Source: Nannochloropsis oceanica (taxonomy: Eukaryota > Sar > Eustigmatophyceae > Eustigmatales > Monodopsidaceae). Taken from it: 64,000 bases of DNA. Positions 11,390 to 21,711 of this stretch are shown in pieces. The stretch lies in NCBI GenBank assembly GCA_004519485.1, contig CP038132.1, positions 1,235,001-1,299,000 of the forward strand, read 5' to 3'. Positions within the stretch are counted from its first letter, which is position 1. Every line of letters starts with the position of its first letter. Below the pieces are notes generated by a model. That model was not told where the DNA came from and did not search any database. It saw only the letters and a list, made by a program, of their open reading frames with translations. The translations under genes were made by a program, and so were the position numbers.

Positions 11390-13688
11390 ATGTCAACACA
11401 AGCAAGCGACAATTCCTGTCAACCTGGGAGCAACCTTGTCAACGAGGGGCAAGAGTTTGACTCAGACTCAGACTCTGACCCTGGCACCAATTCCCCGGAC
11501 GCGGACACGAATGGCTCGAGTGACCAGGCAGCACCCCTGGTCCATAGGGACCACGGGGCGGGGGTGGGGAAGAAACGCGCCACCAGGAAGCAGACTACCA
11601 AAGCTTCCCCATTCCAAAAATTCCACTCCAACCCTTACATCTTCGCCCTGTTTTTATATCTGAGTAAGTGATGATGTGGCTGTGTGAGTGACATGTCTGT
11701 GCATTTGTGTTTCCGTTCTTAACTCACACAACTACCCCACCACATCCTCAGTGGTGGATGGTCCCATTGACCTCACAGATGAAACCTTCGAGCATGGCCG
11801 AGTGGATTGGTTTTCACCCTTTGATCTAAACGGCCGGCGCAACATCGCCCTCCTCAAGTCCTGTGTCCAAAGACTACAGGCCCTAATCAAAAAACACTAC
11901 CCTGCTTTTGTGCCTGCCTTCGCTGGGTTCACGGCGGACAAATGTAAGACCTACACTGACCAAATGTGGGTGAAGAGAAGCGGAGAAGAGGTAAAAGGTG
12001 GGCTTGGTGGGGGGGGGAAGAACCTGAAAAGAGTCCCTCGCTTGGAGATGGAGATCCCTGAGCCCACGGTGCACGATGGGAGTCGTGTGACGGTGAATGG
12101 CAGCCCTGTCCTCGTCCGCACGCCCTACGAGGTGAGGGTATCTGAGTTCCTCCACGAAAGCTACGTCACCATGACTACCGGAGAAATAGCCAGGCATTAC
12201 TCTGGAGCAGGAGCATTTGCGGCGGAGGTACGGGAGTCAACCACCCACCACCACCCACACAACCATCCTTTCACACTGCAACACACACGGTTCACCAAAA
12301 AAATCCGATAGGATGCTCCCGCTACACAAGATGGGACCCAGAATATGTTCCACGCCCTCAAGAAAGGGTGTGACCGGTCGACCTCCAAATTGATCCAGTT
12401 TCAGGACATCAAAGTGGACAAAATGCCAAAAAAACCACAGGCATACTACACTTGGCTCAAGGAGGAGTGTGGCCATAAGATGTCGCAGGAGGAGGCAAAG
12501 GAACTAGCATACGGACTTGCTTACCAACTCGTCTTAGCGCGCTACTCGGACACGTTTTCCATGTGGGTGACATGACAATGAATAAACTCAATACCACCCA
12601 ACCACCTACTCCCCACACACACGCACCTCCTCATGAATGTTCCCACCTACTCACTCCCAATAGGATGACCATGATTGGCAGTCCGTGGCTGGAACGATAC
12701 CGGGGGAGAGGTGCGCCGTTCGAAAAGGTTGTGTCTTACGCCAAAGCAGGAGCCGATCTAGGTGCTATTGTTGAACTTTCACGTTCCTTTACGCTAGAAA
12801 ACAACATGAAGGATCGTCGGACCTCCGACACTTCGGGTGGTGGTCTTTGGGATGCGCAGGAAGACAGGGAGTGTGACAGCTCAATGGGCGGTGGCGGGGG
12901 GGAAACCGTCTCCCGGGCTGACCCGGGGGACGACTGTTTGAGTGTAGAGAATGGGTGCAGGGTCATACCAGCCAACACTACCTCAATGGAGGACGCATTG
13001 CGAAGAGAAGCGAAGAAGAGGAAGTCCTCGTCGTTTAGTCGGAAGGGAGCCAAGTCTGCCGCAGGTACATTTCTCACGCAGGCCGGGGGGGGGGTTCCCG
13101 CAACCACCAGCTCACACAAGGTTAGAATGAAGGCCCAGGCTGAACATTGGGATTTTATCAAAACTTTCATGGTTCGGATGGAAGACGACAGGTCAGTCAC
13201 CTTAACCGCCAGCCCACCCTACCATCAACCCACGCCCTAGATCACGCAATGGGTAACCTCTTCCAATTTGCCCACACACGCACAGAAAAAAATTTGCAAG
13301 ACTTACAAAAACGTCCTCACCTCCATTGGATTTGGAACGGAAAAAAATGATCTACTATAACGACCAGTTGAAGATAGAGCTCGAGGAGACCAAGACGATC
13401 CACAGCCTCCTGCAGACAGTACCGTCAATGGAAGAGGTGGAAGCTGCCAAAGCGCGTGCTCGAGCGGCAACCCAACGTTATTTTGATTCCCTCCAAGAAA
13501 TGGGTTCCCCTCCATCCCCACCCGTGAGCCCTCTTTCCTCTGCGACAGAGTGCTCAGGACGAGGGCGACAAGGGCCAAGGCAAGGACCCGCAGAAGTGGA
13601 AAAAAGCATGCCGGAAGGATGGGACACAGATTGGAATATATGTGGGGAAGGAGATCAACCCCCCCCCCCCCCCACCCCCCTCCTCTAA
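11390..13688 (+). CDS. Harbinger-element accessory protein, 643 aa, 5 exons
   Basis: Five exons (about 11390-11663, 11752-12227, 12312-12562, 12664-13191, 13286-13688) join in frame with GT...AG introns to give about 643 residues. The start is a Ser/Asp-rich leader (MSTQASDNS). Then come a basic KKRATRKQ patch, a conserved-looking middle (VDGPIDLTDETFEHGR; DWFSPFD), a helical GLAYQLVLARY segment, and a C-terminal region rich in Glu and Ala that looks coiled-coil (KIELEETKTIHSLLQT). Harbinger elements normally pair the transposase with a Myb/SANT protein; the Trp pattern of a SANT domain is not evident here. By position it should help nuclear entry or DNA binding of the transposase. It converges on the transposase gene with a gap of about 290 bases. 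The product is unrecognised outside this context. Confidence 0.8.
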
Positions 13689-13975
13689 TCCTCCTCGTTT
13701 TCAGCCGTGGGCAGGTGGCGATGGGGGAGTAAGGAAGGAAGCCTCCTCATCTCCTGCCAATTGCACAAGGAGCAAAGTGGGAGGGCAAACGAAAAGTGTG
13801 AGTGGGTGATAAAAAGGAGTCAAGTAGTATAAGAACATCATGAATTTTCCATGCATAGATAATCCCAGTGGGTGATATGTATGGAGCCCACGTATTGAAC
13901 AAACGAACAAATGAAAAGAAGGAAATGCGGTAGTTGTCGTTTTATACCCATGTGCTTTATTTAGACGTTCACGTG

Positions 13976-15549
13976 TTAGTACATCGAGTAATTGTCGTCG
14001 AGTACCTGTCGTGCCGTGTTATAGAACTCATGGGCACGTGACCTACGCCGTGCTGGGCGCGGGGCAGAAAGATACTCCTCCAGGGTTGGCGGTTCTCCCC
14101 CGAAGTAGTACGCCGTCTGATTGCCCCCATTTAGGCAAGTATGTACATTTGATAAAATGACACACACCAGGTACAGCTTGCCTAACGGTGAAACACCGAC
14201 CTGCATACGTGGCACGAAACTCAAACGGCGCCAAAGCGAGAATATGCGACCGAACGTCCATTCAATGCAAACGCGCGCCCGTGCAAGGTTGCCATTGTGG
14301 GTGAGCTCCTCAGGTGTGAGAGGTCTATTGCGGTCGTGTGATGTGACAATAAAAGCTCTCATGCGTCGACCACGGTAAGCCGGGTCGCCCAAAACTGTGC
14401 ATACTCTCCCAACACGTTCATTGATGCGGGTCATCGCACTGAAGTCACGGGCGATGTCCCACATCGCAGCGTCATTGCGCACACTAGGAAGAGGACCATA
14501 ACACGATTCAACGATTCCCACTGGTGATACCATCCCTTGGAATTTTATCCCATGGTATTTGTAGGCCCCATTGTAGTACCGTTCCTGGTACCTGGTAGGG
14601 TAGCAAACCCTTCTACAGGTGAAGACAGTTAATGTGTGGTTGAGGGTGAGGGGGGTAGTCCAAAGTGGCTCGTGGAGAAGCAAGACAAGGAACAACAAGG
14701 GCGACGGGGACTTACACATTGACGCCATCAATGCAAAGATAAGATTTGCAGGCAGACGGATCCTCTGGGTTTGCTTTTGTGCCCAACAATGCACAGTACT
14801 CGTTCATCTTGTTTGACAAACGTTCCTCGTTTAAGTCCAGAAGGAAGGCCCATTGATCGAACACGTACTCTAGCATGTAGTTGGTCCATTTCGTAATTTG
14901 TGTTCTGTCATAGCCGTACAATTTTTCCATCGTCCCTCTTACAGAGTGAGGATGAGCATTGCGGCCAAGAAGCATCACAAAGACCATTCCTCCACACATT
15001 TTTGGCATTCTGTCCATGTTGTTAGGCGGGTGATGAGGTAAATGGTAGGAGAGCGGGAGAGAAAGTTGTGGGTCAAGAACCACAGCGTGAGCCATTGGGA
15101 AGAGTAGTACGTGTAAGATAGTCAATATTGGCCATGAGTGCTTACCCTTCCAACTCGATAACTGTTTCGATGCGGAGTCTGGGGAGCATGTACCACACTT
15201 GTTCCTTGGTAAACCGGTGCATTTTCAGGAATAAATCATCGGTAAAGTCTTCGAAGAGCTGCGGCAATGTACGAGGGCGGTTTGGATCGAGATTCCAAGA
15301 CGTACGGGGAAACTGGTTGCCGCCAATGACGTACATGTGCACGAAGAGTAAGCAGAGTACGAGGTTGTTGTCATATTCCACATACATCATGTGTTGGTCC
15401 ATGTTGCGCAAACCAGCCCCACTCTGCCTTCGCAGACACTTCTTCAAGACAACGCTGTGTATGCGTTTGTGATTGTGTGAGGAGAGAGGGAAGAAGAAGT
15501 CGTGAATGGCATCGTACGGCGAATAAAAGCGTCGTATGTGAGCATTCAA
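13976..15549 (-). CDS. PIF/Harbinger DDE transposase, 444 aa, 3 exons
   Basis: Three exons on the minus strand (about 15549-15146, 15009-14716, 14612-13976) join in frame to about 444 residues. The catalytic core is of the DDE_Tnp_4 type: first Asp in SYLCIDGVNV, split from the next block by an intron; the YYNGAYKYHGIKFQGMVSP block; second Asp in VLGDPAYRGRRM; Glu in CIEWTFGRIFSLW. All three acidic residues are present and no frame is broken. The N-terminal third (exon 1) is less conserved and probably binds DNA. The protein should cut and join the 18-base ends flanking this element. A domesticated HARBI1-like host gene is unlikely because it lies between perfect terminal repeats with a target duplication. 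Confidence 0.9.
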
Positions 15550-15734
15550 ATGGTGTACCAGAGTTCAAAATTATTAGCCTCTATGGGCCTATGGGCCTGT
15601 GGAGGCCACATCCCAGCTACCAAAAAAATCTGCCGGTAAATATAAATGACAAGAAGCACATGGACCCATTAACAATTGACTTTAGGGTCGCGCTAGTGCT
15701 TGTCAAAAGTTGTTGTGGCTATGTATAGACTTGC

Positions 15735-15875
15735 TATCACTATTTAAGACTTGCTTTCGCTATTTAAGGGTGCTTCGCTATTTAGAGCATATCCGGCCGG
15801 TTGAACACACACCTGGGCCAACAGTTAAATAGAGCTCTTAAATAATTATTTAAGAGTGGCTGCTATTTACGGGTG
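15735..15875 (-). promoter_or_regulatory. Right subterminal cluster of CTATTTAAG motifs
   Basis: CTATTTAAG, CTATTTAGA, GTTAAATAG, CTTAAATAA and TATTTAAGAG occur here on both strands, mirroring the left end. A partial internal copy of the terminal repeat (GGTTGAACACACAC) also lies in this stretch. The motif is shared by both ends, while the sequence between copies is not. Confidence 0.65.
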
Positions 15876-15877
15876 CG

Positions 15878-15895
15878 GAGTTGAACACACCCCCT
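15878..15895 (-). repeat. Right terminal inverted repeat of the Harbinger element
   Basis: This is the perfect complement of the left 18-base end, followed directly by the second AAT. Confidence 0.93.
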
Positions 15896-18235
15896 AATAT
15901 CTTGGCCCCCTTTTTTCCCCGTATTCCTCGTCCGTGACTTTTCCTCGCCGTGCAGAAAATGATGAGGCTTAAGGAAGCTGGCGGGGCAGAGAATCTGGAC
16001 ACCGAGGAGTTTGGCAACCACATGCGGAATGTCGCAGGCTTTATATCTGACACCAAGTGGATGTTATGTTGTGGTACATTCCCGCCGTCGATCGCTGTCT
16101 TTGGAGTCCCCTTTGCGAAGTGTGAGCGACAAGCCTCCATGGAGAGGCAGCCATTTTAGTGTGTCACCGCGCAAGTCCTGCCTGGACAGCAACTCGTCAC
16201 GCACAACCATTGGAGGCGTCGAGGTACACGCTGGTGTGATGAGCACTGGGTTGCAGGCAATGTAGGGATCACCCAGGAGGGAATGAAGGCTAATCCCGCC
16301 TATCTTTTTTTTTTTCTGGCGTCAAAGGTCGGATTTGTGCGATGTTTCTCTTATTGAAGTAGGGACATGGAGGGCTAAGAGGGCAGATGAAATGAGGTTG
16401 CAGGCGATGTAGGGATCACCCAGGAGGGAATGAAGGCTAATCCCGCCTATCTCTTTTTTTGGCTGGCGTCAAAGGCCGGATTTGTGCGACGGGCGGGATA
16501 CTTATTTCTCTTCTATTGAAGTAGGCACGTGGAGGGCTAAGAGAGGGCAAATGAAATGAGGAGACAAAAAATAAGCACGACATGTGGGCATACTCGGTTA
16601 CACTGTGCTGTATGTAACTTACCCGTTCGCCATAAGTGGAATGGACCACCGGCAGCAAGGGAATCAAGGGTTTATCAGGACAAGAAGGTTTTGATCCGTC
16701 TATCACACTCCGAGAGTGCTTGCTCGGACAATATCTTGGCCCCCTTTCTTCCCCTCATTCCTCGTCCGTGACTTTTCCTCGCAAAGCAGAAAATGATGAG
16801 GCTTAAGGAAGCTGGCGGGGCAGAGAATCTGGACACCGAGGAGTTTGGCAACCACATGCGGAATGTCGCAGGCTTTTCATCTGACACCAAGTGGATGTTA
16901 TGTTGTGGTACATTCCCGCCGTCGATCGCTGTCTTTGGAGTCCCCTTTGCGAAGTGTGAGCGACAAGCCTCCATGGAGAGGCAGCCATTTTAGTGTGTCA
17001 CCGCGCAAGTCCTGCCTGGACAGCAACTCGTCACGCACAACCATTGGAGGCGTCGAGGTACACGCTGGTGTGATGAGCACTGGGTTGCAGGCAATGTAGG
17101 GATCACCCAGGAGGGAATGAAGGCTAATCCCGCCTATCTTTTTTTTTTTCTGGCGTCAAAGGTCGGATTTGTGCGATGTTTCTCTTATTGAAGTAGGGAC
17201 ATGGAGGGCTAAGAGGGCAGATGAAATGAGGTTGCAGGCGATGTAGGGATCACCCAGGAGGGAATGAAGGCTAATCCCGCCTATCTCTTTTTTTGGCTGG
17301 CGTCAAAGGCCGGATTTGTGCGACGGGCGGGATACTTATTTCTCTTCTATTGAAGTAGGCACGTGGAGGGCTAAGAGAGGGCAAATGAAATGAGGAGACA
17401 AAAAATAAGCACGACATGTGGGCATACTCGGTTACACTGTGCTGTATGTAACTTACCCGTTCGCCATAAGTGGAATGGACCACCGGCAGCAAGGGAATCA
17501 AGGGTTTATCAGGACAAGAAGGTTTTGATCCGTCTATCACACTCCGAGAGTGCTTGCTCGGACAATATCTTGGCCCCCTTTCTTCCCCTCATTCCTCGTC
17601 CGTGACTTTTCCTCGCAAAGCAGAAAATGATGAGGCTTAAGGAAGCTGGCGGGGCAGAGAATCTGGACACCGAGGAGTTTGGCAACCACATGCGGAATGT
17701 CGCAGGCTTTTCATCTGACACCAAGTGGATGTTATGTTATGGTACCTTCCCGCCGTCGATCGCTGTCTTTGGAGCCCCCTTTGCGAAGTGTGAGCGACAA
17801 GCCTCCATGAAGAGGCAGCCATTTCAGTGTGTCACCGCGCAAGTCCTGTCTGGACAGCAACTCGTCACGCACAACCATGCGATAAAGCAGGCGTCGAGGT
17901 ACACGCTGGTGTGATGAGCACTGAGTTCCAGGCGATGTAGGGATCACCCAGGAGGGAATGAAGGCTAATCCCGCCTATCTTTTTTTTTGCTGGCGTTAAA
18001 GGCCGGATTTGTGCGACGGGCGGGATACTCATTTCTCTTCTATTGAAGTAGGCACGTGGAGGGCTAAGAGGGCAGATGAAATGAGGAGACGGAAAACAAG
18101 CACGACATGTGGACATACTTGGTAACACTGTGCTGTATGTGACTTACCCGTTCGCCATAAGTGGAATGGACTACCGGCAGCAAGGGAATCAAGGGTTTAT
18201 CAGGACAAGAAGGTTTTGATCCGTCTATCAAAGGG
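15896..18235 (+). repeat. Tandem array: two 834-bp units and one short unit
   Basis: Units start at 15896, 16730 and 17564, each with AATATCTTGGCCCCC, so the period is 834 bases. Units 1 and 2 are nearly identical, including an internal duplication of about 150 bases (GTAGGGATCACCCAGGAGGG and its surroundings occur twice per unit). Unit 3 is about 670 bases and lacks that duplication, like the unit left of the transposon. Frames of up to about 95 codons recur in each unit on both strands, but none resembles a known protein and several carry stops. The unit may be the remnant of an older mobile element or a satellite. Confidence 0.88.
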
Positions 18236-19062
18236 GACAAAGATATTTTGCCGAGCAAGGCTCATCGGAGTGTGATAGACGAACCAAGAAGAATAAACTC
18301 TTGATTCCCTTGCTGCCAGTGGTCGATCCCATGATGAATTCCGGTTTCGCCACGTACAGCACACTGTAATCGAGTATGCCCACATATCGTGCTTGTACCC
18401 TGCTGTCGCTCTTTCTGCTGCTCTAGAATCCCTTCATGTTAAGGTGCCAAGGGAATTTAAATAGTCTCACCCGTCGCACAAATTCGGCTTTTGACCCCAG
18501 CAAAAAAGAGATAGGCGGGCGTAGCCTTCATGCCCTCCTGTGTGATCCTTACATTCCCTGTAACCTAGTGCTCACCACACCAGCGTGTGCCTCGAAGCAT
18601 ACCATATTCAGATCGTATAGTTGTGCGTGACGACTTGCTATCGGCAGAACTTGTGCGGTGACACTGTCTGAAATGGCTGGCTCTTCATGGATGATGATCG
18701 CTCACTCTTCGACAAGGGGGCTTCGAAGTCAGCGATCGACGGCGGTGTGCCATAGCATGCATGTCTTACTTGGTATCAGATGAGAAGCCTGCGGCATTTC
18801 ACGGACTATACAGAAAGTTATGTAAGTTTTTTGCTCTTTTTCATTTTTTTGGGTTTTAATCACCATTATGAGCCTTGCCACCAGCATGGTGAGATCTCCT
18901 TCTATCATAAATTGAGCACCAAAATAAGCCCGCCCCGCATGACGGTGCATGGTCGCAGAACTCTGTGCCAGATTCTCCGCCCTGTTCCCTATGCCGCACC
19001 ATTCTCTGCACTGCGAAGGAAAGTCATGGACGAGGATTGGGGGGAAAGAAAGGGGGCGAAGA
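18236..19062 (-). repeat. Old inverted copy of the 834-bp unit, split by a MITE arm
   Basis: Read on the minus strand, this stretch follows the array unit from end to end, from GTGATAGACG near 18280 to the CATGGACGAGGATTG block near 19027, but with many substitutions. A foldback-MITE arm (18802-18945) interrupts it. The whole block from 9750 to 19062 is therefore roughly palindromic: minus copy, plus copies with the transposon, minus copy. Confidence 0.65.
18802..18945 (+). mobile_element. Solo left arm of the foldback MITE family
   Basis: It starts CGGACTATACAGAAAG and runs through the T-rich tract to GCCCGCCCCGCATGACGG. It is inserted in the diverged inverted copy of the 834-bp unit, so it is younger than that copy. 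Confidence 0.7.
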
Positions 19063-19493
19063 TGGTGGGAGGGAGGGCCAGAAGAAAGGAGGGGATGAAA
19101 GTTGTGTCACCGTCAAGTGTCCTACATACAGTCGTTTTCACCTAGCGGTGCTGCGGCATTGTGAGCTAACCAATTGGTCCCAACGCACACTCGTTTCGTC
19201 CATGAAAGCAGACAGTAGAAATCTCAAAAGACCCGAACAAGAGCAAAGCTTGAACGAGCAATGCATTGGGTTCCGTGGCCTCGAGCACCCCTATCGCTAC
19301 GGGAAACACATTCTGCTTCGACTTGCTGAAGACCAAAATTGACCAGGGGCGCCAAAATGCTAATGCTGATGGCCACTCCAATGAGATTGGAGGGTCGGTC
19401 GGCAATGATGGAGACCCGGAATGAGTACGAGCATCAACAAGAAAAACGAGCGACGGGAGGGAGGGAGGGAGAGAGGGAGGCTGGCTTGGCTGT

Positions 19494-20102
19494 GTTACCA
19501 AGGATACATGTAGAAATTTTGCTTTTCTTATCCTCACGATGGAAGGGCTAGTTGAATGAAAGGTCGGGAAAAATACAGGATGCACCAATATGATTGCGCA
19601 TGAGGAGACCCGTGTTTTTCCTTCTCTCTGTAACGCACACAATGAAAAAGTGGGAGGGGTGAGGCGCAGAGGAGGAACAGGGAGAGTTGGTAGACTAGCA
19701 CAATGTTGAATCCGGACTGTCTTACGCCATATCACTTTTTGGTCTCTGAAATTTTACATTTTCTGGCATGCTCCTACAAGGGCCATCTCACTTTGAAATT
19801 TGAGCTCCGTGGCCGATGCCAATATCTTTACGAAGATGGACTTGACGTCGATTAATTTTGGCAATAAGAAGCACAGAAAGTTATCTACATTATTTGCTCT
19901 TTTTACTTTTTGGGAGTTTTAATCACCATCACGAGCCTTGCTGCAGACATGATGGCATCTACTTCTATCATAATGTGAGCACCAATACAAGCCCGTCCCG
20001 CATGACGGGGTAGCTGCCGGCATCAGTCCCACTCGTTGACGCGGGATGACCGGCAGCCAAAGGAGCGGCTTGTTCAGAGCGGGATGGCGTCATCGTCCCG
20101 CG
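19494..20102 (+). repeat. Left arm of a ~609-bp inverted repeat
   Basis: The arm begins GTTACCAAGGATACATG and is matched in reverse complement by 21103-21711 with no net length difference. The two arms share an 83-codon frame that appears identical residue for residue. The inner about 235 bases are a foldback-MITE arm; the outer about 370 bases are unrelated sequence, so this is a segmental inverted duplication rather than just two MITE arms. Similarity continues weakly inward past 20102. Confidence 0.82.
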
Positions 20103-20261
20103 GATAAGCCAGTGGTCTGATGCCATTCTTTGGCGACGACCTGTTCCGTCACCAGATCGACTTGACCTTTTTGGACTATAATAATTTCATCGCACATGAC
20201 ACGGCAAAATTTCTGATGACAAATATCGTGTACCGCCTGACTAGCCCACGTGGGGGTCACC

Positions 20262-20327
20262 GTCGGCGTATAAACCCCTAGAAAATAAAAACAATAAAAA
20301 AACTTAAATATATTTCTGTATAGTCCG
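20262..20327 (-). mobile_element. Partial foldback-MITE right arm
   Basis: Only the terminal part is clear: an A-rich tract and AACTTAAATATATTTCTGTA ending TAGTCCG. It lies in the spacer of the long inverted repeat. Confidence 0.5.
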
Positions 20328-20522
20328 ATGAGTCGATGACGTCGCGTCACTGCGCCTCTTTGATCGCATAGGTTGCTTCTTCAAGGTCGATGACGATGAC
20401 GTTCACGAGTCACGGTCACCGCGCCTCTTTGATCACATAGATTGCTTCTTCAAGGCCGATCACGTCACAAGTTACGGTTGCGATACTGCCGGTCATCCTG
20501 CGCCAAGAAGTGGGACTGATAC

Positions 20523-20671
20523 CGGCAGCTACCCCGTCACGCGGGGCAAGCTTAGTGTGGTGCTCACATTATGATAAAAGAAGATGCTATCATTCCGTCG
20601 ACAAAGCACGTGATGGTGGTATCAAAAAAAATAAAATAGCATAAAACGTAGATAATATTCTGCATAGTTCG
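20523..20671 (-). mobile_element. Diverged foldback-MITE right arm
   Basis: It runs from GCAGCTACCCCGTCACGCGG to a degenerate terminus TTCTGCATAGTTCG, and is recognisable but well diverged. Confidence 0.6.
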
Positions 20672-20920
20672 TTAACCCTGCGCCCGTTCGTTAATTGTGT
20701 CAATCAGACGCTTTTGAATGTTAAATTATGATGTTGAAACTAGCGTTGTCCTCCTGCTCCATCACCACCACATCAGCTCCTCCTCCTCCACTTCCCCCGT
20801 TACTTCCTTCGTCGGCCGCAATGAGAGTCGGGTCGATGGTCGACATTCTCATTGGCTGGACGATCGAACGAATCGCGAGACAGCATGGTGTTCATCACCT
20901 TAGCTTTAATAGCTCGGAAA

Positions 20921-21064
20921 CGGACTACACAGAAAGTAAAGTAAGTTTTTTGCTCTTTTTACTTTTTTGGTCTTTTAATCACCATAACGAGCCTTGTCAC
21001 CGGCATAAAAACATCTTCTCTATCATATTTTGAGCACCAAAATAAGCCCGCCCCGCATGACGGC
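20921..21064 (+). mobile_element. Foldback-MITE left arm
   Basis: It starts CGGACTACACAGAAAG and ends GCCCGCCCCGCATGACGGC. It lies 40 bases from the right arm of the long inverted repeat and may pair with the MITE right arm inside it. Confidence 0.65.
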
Positions 21065-21102
21065 GTATAATATGGCTGCTGGCATCAGGCCACAGGCGTT
21101 TT

Positions 21103-21711
21103 CGCGGGACGATGACGCCATCCCGCTCTGAACAAGCCGCTCCTTTGGCTGCCGGTCATCCCGCGTCAACGAGTGGGACTGATGCCGGCAGCTACCCCGT
21201 CATGCGGGACGGGCTTGTATTGGTGCTCACATTATGATAGAAGTAGATGCCATCATGTCTGCAGCAAGGCTCGTGATGGTGATTAAAACTCCCAAAAAGT
21301 AAAAAGAGCAAATAATGTAGATAACTTTCTGTGCTTCTTATTGCCAAAATTAATCGACGTCAAGTCCATCTTCGTAAAGATATTGGCATCGGCCACGGAG
21401 CTCAAATTTCAAAGTGAGATGGCCCTTGTAGGAGCATGCCAGAAAATGTAAAATTTCAGAGACCAAAAAGTGATATGGCGTAAGACAGTCCGGATTCAAC
21501 ATTGTGCTAGTCTACCAACTCTCCCTGTTCCTCCTCTGCGCCTCACCCCTCCCACTTTTTCATTGTGTGCGTTACAGAGAGAAGGAAAAACACGGGTCTC
21601 CTCATGCGCAATCATATTGGTGCATCCTGTATTTTTCCCGACCTTTCATTCAACTAGCCCTTCCATCGTGAGGATAAGAAAAGCAAAATTTCTACATGTA
21701 TCCTTGGTAAC
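21103..21711 (-). repeat. Right arm of the ~609-bp inverted repeat
   Basis: This is the reverse complement of 19494-20102, with a spacer of 1,000 bases between the arms. The very high identity implies a recent duplication, ongoing conversion between arms, or an assembly artefact. Confidence 0.82.

Larger units (their letters stand above)
10824..15895. mobile_element. Complete PIF/Harbinger-type DNA transposon
   Basis: The element is 5,072 bases long. It has perfect 18-base terminal inverted repeats (AGGGGGTGTGTTCAACTC and its complement) and a 3-base AAT duplication at 10821-10823 and 15896-15898. The empty site survives twice in the same window: the repeat-unit junctions at about 16720-16745 and 17555-17580 read CTCGGACAATATCTTGG without the insertion and with one AAT. 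Inside are two convergent genes, a DDE transposase on the minus strand and an accessory protein on the plus strand. The usual Harbinger target duplication is TWA, so AAT is unusual. Intact genes and perfect ends suggest a recent insertion and possible autonomy. Confidence 0.92.

Noticed and set aside
10200-17914. Recurring frames of about 60-120 codons in each 834-bp unit
   Set aside because: They differ in length and carry stops between copies, occur on both strands and match no family I know; treated as repeat DNA.
19166-19735. 189-codon minus-strand frame as a gene
   Set aside because: Half of it lies in the inverted-repeat arm and is duplicated exactly in the other arm with a different continuation; no domain and Pro/Ser-rich filler.
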